In this document: in pieces, positions 23,701 to 28,582 of the stretch
Numbering within the stretch: the stretch's first letter is position 1
Layout of the letters: each line of letters starts with the position of its first letter
DNA from: Chloroflexota bacterium
GTDB taxonomy: Bacteria > Chloroflexota > Limnocylindria > Limnocylindrales > CSP1-4
Direction: 5' to 3'
DNA: 28,582 bases
Assembly (NCBI GenBank): GCA_015661135.1
Contig: JACVXW010000008.1
Span: forward strand, 1-28,582
Made by a program: the position numbers and the translations under genes
Notes under the pieces: model-generated
What the model was told of the DNA's origin: nothing
The model's input: the letters and a program-made list of their open reading frames with translations, nothing else
The model's database searches: none

Positions 23701-24173
23701 TCAGAGGTAGCCCTCGGGCACCGGCCCGACAACCTCCATTCCGTAGCGCAGGGCGATCGCGTCGAGCGAGGCGGGATCTGCGGCAGCGGCCGCGATGGCG
23801 TCGCTCAGGTCGTCGAAGTAGCCGACCATGGCGGCCGGGCTGTAGAGGTTGAGCTTGCGACTCGGAACGCTTCCGACCCGGAACCGTGGCGCAGGCCGGA
23901 TGGAATGTAGATGAACGACCCGGCCGGGCAGCGGTGCTCCTCCTCCTCGATGAAGATCAGGTACTCGCCGGCCAGGACGTAGAAGGCCTCCGCGGCGTCG
24001 TGATGGATATGCATCGGCGGCCCGAAACCGGCCGGCTCGGCGGCTTCGAGGAGCGAGAACGCTGCTCCCGTGTCATCACCGCCCGCCTTCAACAGCATCG
24101 CGAAGTTGCCGAGATCGATCGAGCGCCCCTCGCCCGGTCCGAGGACGATCGCGCCACTTCCAGGTTGGTCCAT
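23701..24173 (-). pseudogene. Cupin-domain protein interrupted by a single-base frameshift
   Basis: The first frame, from ATG 24173 with GGAGG 5 nt upstream, gives a normal cupin of about 100 residues with the metal motif MHIHHDAAEAFYVLAGE and the second-motif GSFIYIPSGLRHG. At about 23878-23888 the reading shifts by one base: another frame continues with FRVGSVPSRKLNLYSP and ends YGMEVVGPVPEGYL at a TGA at 23701-23703. The two halves join without overlap or loss of residues, and total length (473 nt) is one base short of a multiple of three. A single missing base in the run GGTTCCGG would explain everything, so a sequencing or assembly error is at least as likely as a true mutation. Function unknown. 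Confidence 0.82.
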
Positions 24174-24234
24174 GGTGACCTCCAGACTACGCCCGAGTCA
24201 CGCCCGCTCGCTGGGCGATCGCGCCCGCATGCCC

Positions 24235-25257
24235 TCAGTCGATCCAGCGGACCCGGATCTGCTGCGGGGCGGCCGGCAACGGCAGGGACTCCGCCTCGAC
24301 CCGGACGGTCTCGCGCTCCGCAGGCGACAAAGGTTGCCAGGGCTGGATCGCGATGTCCCGGTCCGCGCGCCGCCAGGTCCCGACAAGCTGACCGTTCAGG
24401 AGCACAGCGCCCGGCCAGACGCGCGAGGTCCAGAGCGCGAGACGACGGTCGGCCTCGGGGACCAGGAGCTCGCGATCCGCTCCCTGGAGGAGGAAGTACG
24501 CATCACCGCTCGGGAGCATTCGTGCCCCGGAGTCAGGTCCGGCCTCGGTGCGGAGCGTCGCCTCATCCTCCGCAAGGATCCATGCGTCGCCGACGGGCGT
24601 TCGCACCGGTGCGAGCGATCCGGCCAGCGCGTCGTACGCAGCGCGGCCGACTGCCGGCGCGATCCCCGCCCATTGAGCGAATGCGGCGGCTGTCGTGGGG
24701 CCGAAGGCGCGCAGATGCCGGCGGGCGAGCTAGAGTCGGGCCAGGGCCGGGTCCACGTCAGGCCGCGCAACCGTCCAGACCGTCGGCTGTCGGGCGCCGT
24801 CCCAACGGATGACGACAGTGCCGGTGGGCGCCGCGTATCGCAGCGAATTGGGGCTCATGCCGAGGCCGCGCCCTGCCTCCCCGTAGGTCATCGCCCGGCC
24901 GCCGAGAAAGGCGTGCAGCCGAGCCGCGGTCTCCTCGGCGCGCCGCATGCCTGCGCCGTCGGCAGGCAGCCTGCCGAGGGCGAAGACCGCGAGATCGCGC
25001 GCCGCGACAACGTACGCACTGAACCGCGGCCCCCACAGCTGGACCAGGGACGGATCTTCCCAGGCGGATGGCTCCGTCCCTTCGACCCGCGCGTGGATCG
25101 ACAGGAGCGCGGCTCGCGGCATGCTGTCCTGCAGGCCTGCCCACGCCGCGCGCCGAAGAGAACCCGGGCCGGGCGGCAGCCGCCGATCCAGCGCGCCGAC
25201 GATTCGTCGGAAGGCCAGGACCTGTGCCCGCGTGACGTCGAGCGGACGCGTCCTCAC
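24235..25257 (-). pseudogene. AlkZ-like winged-helix DNA-binding protein with an in-frame TAG
   Basis: One frame from GTG 25257 to TGA 24235 encodes 340 codons of the AlkZ/YcaQ-type winged-helix family (HTH_42), whose studied members are DNA glycosylases acting on interstrand crosslinks or alkylated bases. Visible blocks: an N-terminal helix-rich part (VTRAQVLAFRRIV), the LQDSMPRAALLSIHARVEG and VQLWGPRFSAYVVAARDL region, a winged-helix (GGRAMTYGEAGRGLGMSPNS) and a C-terminal beta domain (AVLLNGQLVGTWRR). The codon at 24730-24732 is TAG, between ALARL and LARRHLRAFGPTTAAAF; both sides read well, so it replaces probably Glu or Gln. TAG is an ordinary stop elsewhere in the window, so suppression is unlikely. 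The start lies 14 nt after the aminomethyltransferase stop. Confidence 0.8.
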
Positions 25258-25271
25258 GAGGCGGTCCGGCG

Positions 25272-26471
25272 TCAGGCGCGCTTGCGCGGCAAGTCCAGGA
25301 AGGGGAGCGGCACGACCATGGCGTCCACGCGGCCGCGGCGGCCCTCGACCGTCCACTCGACCTGGAGCCGCGAGCCGGGCGCCTCGTGGGCCGCGGGCAC
25401 CGACGCGAGGCCGATCGCCTGCTTGAGGATGGGGCTCCAGCCGAGGCTCGTGACCTTGCCGACCTGGGTGCCGCCGCGGGCCCCGAAGACCGGCTTGGGC
25501 GAGCGATCAACCGACGGCGAGATCGCCGGCGGCAGGTCTCGCGCGGAGTAGAGGCCCTCGATCCCGTACCAGTCGAGCGTCACGCCCACCAGCCGCCGCG
25601 CCGGTCCCCCCTTCGCAGCCTCCCGCTGCAGTGCGAGCTTCCCGACGAAGTCCGCCTCCGCATCGAGATCCACGAGCCGCCCCAGCCCGATCTCGGCCGG
25701 TGAGTAGTTCTGCTCCGGGTTGAGGGCGTGGCGGGCGGACGTGTAGTCCGCTTCCAGGAGGACGAGTCCCGCCTCCAGGCGCACGACGTCCAGCGCCAGC
25801 ATTCCGGCCGGCCGGATCCCGTAGTCGGCCCCGGCGTCCATCAGCGCATCCCAGGCCTCGACCGCCCGCGCGGCCGGGATCCAGACCTCGTAACCCAGGT
25901 CGCCGGTGTAGCCGGTCCGCGACACGTCCACGGCAATTCCCGCGAGCGTCGCAGCCCGTCGCCGGAAGTAGCGCAGGTCGACGAAGGACTCGCCTGTCGC
26001 CGCCTCCAGGACAGCCCGCGAGAACGGACCCTGGAGGGCCACGCCCGCCACCGCCTCGCTCTCGTCCTCGATGTGCACGTCCAGGCCACGGGCGTTCATC
26101 GACAGCCAGCGGTACTGCGGGTCTGCCGCGGTCCAGCGGTAGTCGGTCTCGCCCAGGCGATGGACGGTGCCGTCGTCGATGACCTTGCCGTGCTCGTCGC
26201 ACCACGGCGTGTAGAAGACCTGCCCCACCTTGAGCTTCGTGGCGTCGCGGGTGATCACCCGATCCACGAGCCGCGGCGCGTCAACGCCCGACACCCGGTA
26301 CTTGTAGAGCGGGGAGACGTCGAAGAGCGCCGCCGCCTCGCGGACGGCGTTGTACTCGATGTCGTGGGCATCGGCGTAGACGGACGACGCGTAGTAGCCG
26401 GACCACTCCCGCCACTGCATCTTCCGGTTGAGGGGCGCCGTCCGGGGATGGAACGCGGTCCCGACGCTCAT
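25272..26471 (-). CDS. GcvT-like folate-dependent aminomethyltransferase
   Basis: A 399-residue protein of the glycine-cleavage T-protein family, which moves a one-carbon unit from an aminomethyl or methyl donor to tetrahydrofolate. Typical blocks: YNAVREAAALFDVSPLYKYR, VFYTPWCDEHGKVIDDGTVH, VALQGPFSRAVLE, SRTGYTGDLGYEVWIP and LVLLEADYTSARHALNPEQ, with a GCV_T C-terminal barrel (GTQVGKVTSLGWSP). No glycine-cleavage P or H gene is nearby, so it is more likely a stand-alone demethylase of methylated glycines or similar compounds, as found beside DMGDH-like enzymes such as the one at 19244. The ATG at 26471 overlaps the aldehyde dehydrogenase stop by 4 nt (ATGA). Confidence 0.88.
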   Translation of the reverse strand: MSVGTAFHPRTAPLNRKMQWREWSGYYASSVYADAHDIEYNAVREAAALFDVSPLYKYRVSGVDAPRLVDRVITRDATKLKVGQVFYTPWCDEHGKVIDDGTVHRLGETDYRWTAADPQYRWLSMNARGLDVHIEDESEAVAGVALQGPFSRAVLEAATGESFVDLRYFRRRAATLAGIAVDVSRTGYTGDLGYEVWIPAARAVEAWDALMDAGADYGIRPAGMLALDVVRLEAGLVLLEADYTSARHALNPEQNYSPAEIGLGRLVDLDAEADFVGKLALQREAAKGGPARRLVGVTLDWYGIEGLYSARDLPPAISPSVDRSPKPVFGARGGTQVGKVTSLGWSPILKQAIGLASVPAAHEAPGSRLQVEWTVEGRRGRVDAMVVPLPFLDLPRKRA

Positions 26472-27970
26472 GACCCCGTCTCCGTCATGTCGATCCAGAT
26501 CGTCTTGAGTTCCGTGTACTGGTCGTGGGCGTGGACGGACTTGTCGTGACCGCCGAAGCCGGACTGCTTGTAGCCGCCGAACGGTGTGGACAGGTCCCCC
26601 TCGCTGTACGTGTTGATGCCGACGGTGCCCGCCCGCAGCGCGCGTGCCATCCGATGGGCGACGCGGAGGTTCTCCGTGTAGACCGATGCCGCCAGACCGT
26701 AGGGCGTGTCATTGGCGATCGCGAGGGCCTCCGCCTCGGTGTCGAAGGCGATGATCGTCAGGACCGGTCCGAAGATCTCCTCCCGCGCGATCCGCATCTG
26801 GTTCGTCGCGTTGTCGAAGATCGTGGGGGCGACGAAGTGGCCGCCAGAGCCCTCCAGGACGCGCCCGCCGCCGGCCACGAGCCGGGCACCCTCGGCCCGG
26901 CCGACCTCGATGTAGCCGAGGACGCGCTCGAGGTGGCTCCGCGTGATGAGCGGCCCGATCCTGGTCGTGTCGTCCATCGGGTCGCCCACGAGCCAGTCGC
27001 TCGCGGCGGCCGCGGCGATCCGCTCCACGAGCTCCGCCTGGCGGCTCCGATGCACGATCAACCGGCTCCCGGCGCTGCAGTTCTCGCCCATGTTCCAGAA
27101 GATCGCGTCGAGGACCTTCGGGGCGATCTCATCGAGCGGCGGCGCGTCGGCCATCACGACCTGGGGGCTCTTGCCGCCGAGTTCCAGGACGACTCGCTTG
27201 AGGTTGGTGTCGGCGCTGTGATGAAGGAATGACCGGCCGACCTCGGTCGAGCCGGTGAAGGCGACGACATCGATGTCCGGGTGCCGCGCGATCGCGACGC
27301 CGACGACATCGCCTGGCCCCGGGACCACGTTGAGGACGCCGGGCGGCAGACCCGCCTCACCGGCGAGTTCGGCCATCCGCAGCAGGCTCAGGGCCGTCTG
27401 CTGGGCCGGCTTGATGACGACGCAGTTGCCGGTGGCCAGGGCTGGTCCCAGCTTCCAGGCCGCCATCTGGGCCGGGTAGTTCCACGGGATGACCGCGCCG
27501 ATGACCCCGCTCGGCTCGCGGACGACCATGCCCACGGCGGCCGGGCCGGTGGGAGCCACCTGGTCGTACAGCTTGTCGATGGCCTCCGCGTGCCAGCGGA
27601 TGGTGCCCGCCGTGTCGGGGATGTCCAGTGCGCGGACGTCGGCGATCGGCTTGCCGGCGTCGAGTGTCTCGGTCGTCGCGAGTTCGTCGTTGTTGGCGTC
27701 GATCAGGTCCGCGAACCGGATGAGGATCCGCTTCCGCTCGGCCGGAGCGAGGTCTCGCCAGACGCCGGACTCGAACGCGTGTCGTGCCGCCGTGACGGCG
27801 AGGTCAACGTCCGCTGCGCCGCACAGCGCGATCTCCGCGAGGGGCCGGCCGGTGGCGGGGTTCTCGGACGTGTAGGTCCGACCGTCGAGCGCCGGAACGA
27901 ACTCGCCGTCGATCCAGGCGGCCGTCCGGAACTGCAGTCCGCGTTCGACTTCGGCCAGTGCTCGCGCCAC
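26468..27970 (-). CDS. NAD(P)-dependent aldehyde dehydrogenase
   Basis: A 500-residue ALDH superfamily enzyme oxidising an aldehyde to the acid. Catalytic residues are visible: Asn164 (PWNYP), Glu263 (LELGGKSP) and the nucleophile Cys298 (NMGENCSAGSR); the cofactor loop FTGSTEVGR is at about 238-246, and PFGGYKQSGFGG is near the C-terminus. The closest classes are betaine-aldehyde and gamma-aminobutyraldehyde dehydrogenases (PuuC/BetB), which fits a role in choline or polyamine breakdown, but specificity is not proved. I choose the GTG at 27970, with AGGAGG 8 nt upstream; the frame is open far beyond this without resemblance. It is translationally coupled to the GcvT-like gene. Confidence 0.9.
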   Translation of the reverse strand: MARALAEVERGLQFRTAAWIDGEFVPALDGRTYTSENPATGRPLAEIALCGAADVDLAVTAARHAFESGVWRDLAPAERKRILIRFADLIDANNDELATTETLDAGKPIADVRALDIPDTAGTIRWHAEAIDKLYDQVAPTGPAAVGMVVREPSGVIGAVIPWNYPAQMAAWKLGPALATGNCVVIKPAQQTALSLLRMAELAGEAGLPPGVLNVVPGPGDVVGVAIARHPDIDVVAFTGSTEVGRSFLHHSADTNLKRVVLELGGKSPQVVMADAPPLDEIAPKVLDAIFWNMGENCSAGSRLIVHRSRQAELVERIAAAAASDWLVGDPMDDTTRIGPLITRSHLERVLGYIEVGRAEGARLVAGGGRVLEGSGGHFVAPTIFDNATNQMRIAREEIFGPVLTIIAFDTEAEALAIANDTPYGLAASVYTENLRVAHRMARALRAGTVGINTYSEGDLSTPFGGYKQSGFGGHDKSVHAHDQYTELKTIWIDMTETGS

Positions 27971-28062
27971 CTGTTGGACCTCCTGCCCGCGTTGTGCTGT
28001 GCTCGCAGTGGCGAGTATGGCGCTCGCGACCACTCGACGCCGCCGGAGCCCATGAGGGGACA

Positions 28063-28446
28063 TCAGTCGTACCGAAGGACCTGCACACCCTGCCGTTCGA
28101 AGTCGCGCGGGTTCCGGGTCACGATGGTCGCGTCCAGGCTCCACGCCGTCGCGGCGATGAGCGCGTCGGCGAGGCTCCGTGCTCCGGGGGCGGACCGCCC
28201 GCTCCGGCGCGCGTCGCCGGCCCAGCGGGCGCCATCGGGAGCGAGCGCCACGTACTCGAGTGCATCGAGGACACCCTTGATCACCCGTCGCTCCAGCTCG
28301 GCGCCGCCGGACAGGGCCTCGCACGTGATCACGTCGCACGTGAACAGCGTCTCGCCCTCCTCGAACAGGCGATCCAGCAGATCGACCGCACCGTCCCGCC
28401 CGTTGGCGAAATCAAGCAGCACGGTCGTATCCAGCAGGTAGTTCAT
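28063..28446 (-). CDS. vapC: VapC-type PIN-domain ribonuclease toxin
   Basis: A 127-residue PIN-domain protein, the toxin of a type II toxin-antitoxin pair; known members cleave tRNA or rRNA. The acidic magnesium site is complete: Asp6 (LLDTTVLLDF), Glu43 (VITCEAL), Asp94 (SLADALIAATA) and Asp115 (TRNPRDF). The ATG at 28446 overlaps the stop of the upstream partial gene by 4 nt (ATGA), the classical arrangement in which the antitoxin comes first. About 92 nt separate its end from the aldehyde dehydrogenase start, with no hairpin seen. Confidence 0.9.
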   Translation of the reverse strand: MNYLLDTTVLLDFANGRDGAVDLLDRLFEEGETLFTCDVITCEALSGGAELERRVIKGVLDALEYVALAPDGARWAGDARRSGRSAPGARSLADALIAATAWSLDATIVTRNPRDFERQGVQVLRYD

Positions 28447-28582
28447 CCCCTTTCACCCCGCTCGGTGGGCCACGGATCCTGATCCCCCGAGCGCAGGTCA
28501 TCGACGAAGCCGACGATCTCTGCGCCGGACCGCCATTCGGGCGTCCCGACCAACGCACCACGAGCTCCGGCGAGGGCGCGGC
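28443..28582 (-). CDS. C-terminal part of the presumed VapB-type antitoxin
   Basis: The last 46 codons of a gene cut by the right edge. Visible residues (ALVGTPEWRSGAEIVGFVDD, then an acidic, flexible tail ending ERGERG) carry no DNA-binding fold; that would lie beyond the window. Identification as antitoxin rests on position: its TGA overlaps the ATG of vapC. An antitoxin tail that wraps the PIN toxin is usually of this kind. Confidence 0.6.
   Translation of the reverse strand, partial: RALAGARGALVGTPEWRSGAEIVGFVDDLRSGDQDPWPTERGERG

Noticed and set aside
24730..24732. TAG recoded as an amino acid in this organism
   Set aside because: At least one intact gene (16680-17372) uses TAG as its true stop, as does the end of the first-set potC; a single lesion is simpler.
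27971..28339. An N-terminal extension of the aldehyde dehydrogenase up to 28339
   Set aside because: It would overlap the PIN toxin gene and has no ALDH sequence; GTG 27970 has AGGAGG upstream and gives the normal length.
1..28582. tRNA or rRNA genes, CRISPR arrays, insertion sequences, prophage or attachment sites
   Set aside because: I looked for T-loop-like sequences, regularly spaced repeats, transposase motifs and terminal inverted repeats by eye and found none; a covariance or profile search could still find something weak.

Overview
The window is about 28.6 kb of very GC-rich, gene-dense DNA from a bacterium. Cell-surface proteins are lipoproteins or carry Sec/Tat-type signals, no outer-membrane receptor accompanies the B12 importer, an F420-type luciferase-like oxidoreductase is present, and several genes look leaderless (TANNNT boxes 5-7 nt before the start codon). 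I favour a Chloroflexota lineage of the Limnocylindria/Ellin6529 kind, with Actinobacteria second; this is inference, because no marker gene is present.

Layout. (a) 1-6931, minus strand: a polyamine/PotABCD-type ABC importer locus with one ATPase followed by two successive binding-protein/permease sets; the potC of the first set is broken. (b) 7126-10051, plus: a coupled three-gene GDP-mannose unit (mannose-1-P guanylyltransferase, phosphohexomutase, small mannose-6-P-isomerase-type cupin), diverging from the importer. (c) 10216-10494: a small SWIM zinc-finger protein, closed by a strong hairpin. (d) 13422-10614, minus: three coupled genes for secreted proteins of unknown function (propeller-like, metzincin-like with an altered zinc motif plus Ig-like domain, lipoprotein). 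(e) 13509-16607, plus: cobalamin riboswitch and BtuF-BtuC-BtuD importer. (f) 16680-17372: an orphan lipoprotein. (g) 17382-23187: an arginase-family gene divergent from an aminotransferase, a dimethylglycine/sarcosine-dehydrogenase-like flavoprotein, an F420/LLM oxidoreductase and a DinB protein. (h) 28582-23213, minus: VapBC-like pair, aldehyde dehydrogenase, GcvT-like aminomethyltransferase, AlkZ-like winged-helix protein, cupin and VOC protein.

How it fits together. Import of polyamines or related cationic amines, a ureohydrolase, an aminotransferase, a methylated-glycine dehydrogenase, a folate-dependent aminomethyltransferase and an aldehyde dehydrogenase suggest a region devoted to uptake and oxidation of small amines such as polyamines or betaine/sarcosine. 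This is inference from families and neighbourhood.

The most striking feature is damage. Six genes are visibly altered: potC of set one, the arginase-like gene, the aminotransferase (twice), the DMGDH-like gene (in frame), the cupin (one base) and the AlkZ-like gene (in-frame TAG). Most are losses of roughly 20-40 codons inside otherwise well-preserved genes, and the ends of the same proteins resume in another frame. Either the assembly lost short segments or the locus is decaying; raw reads would decide. No tRNA, rRNA, CRISPR array, insertion sequence or prophage was seen.
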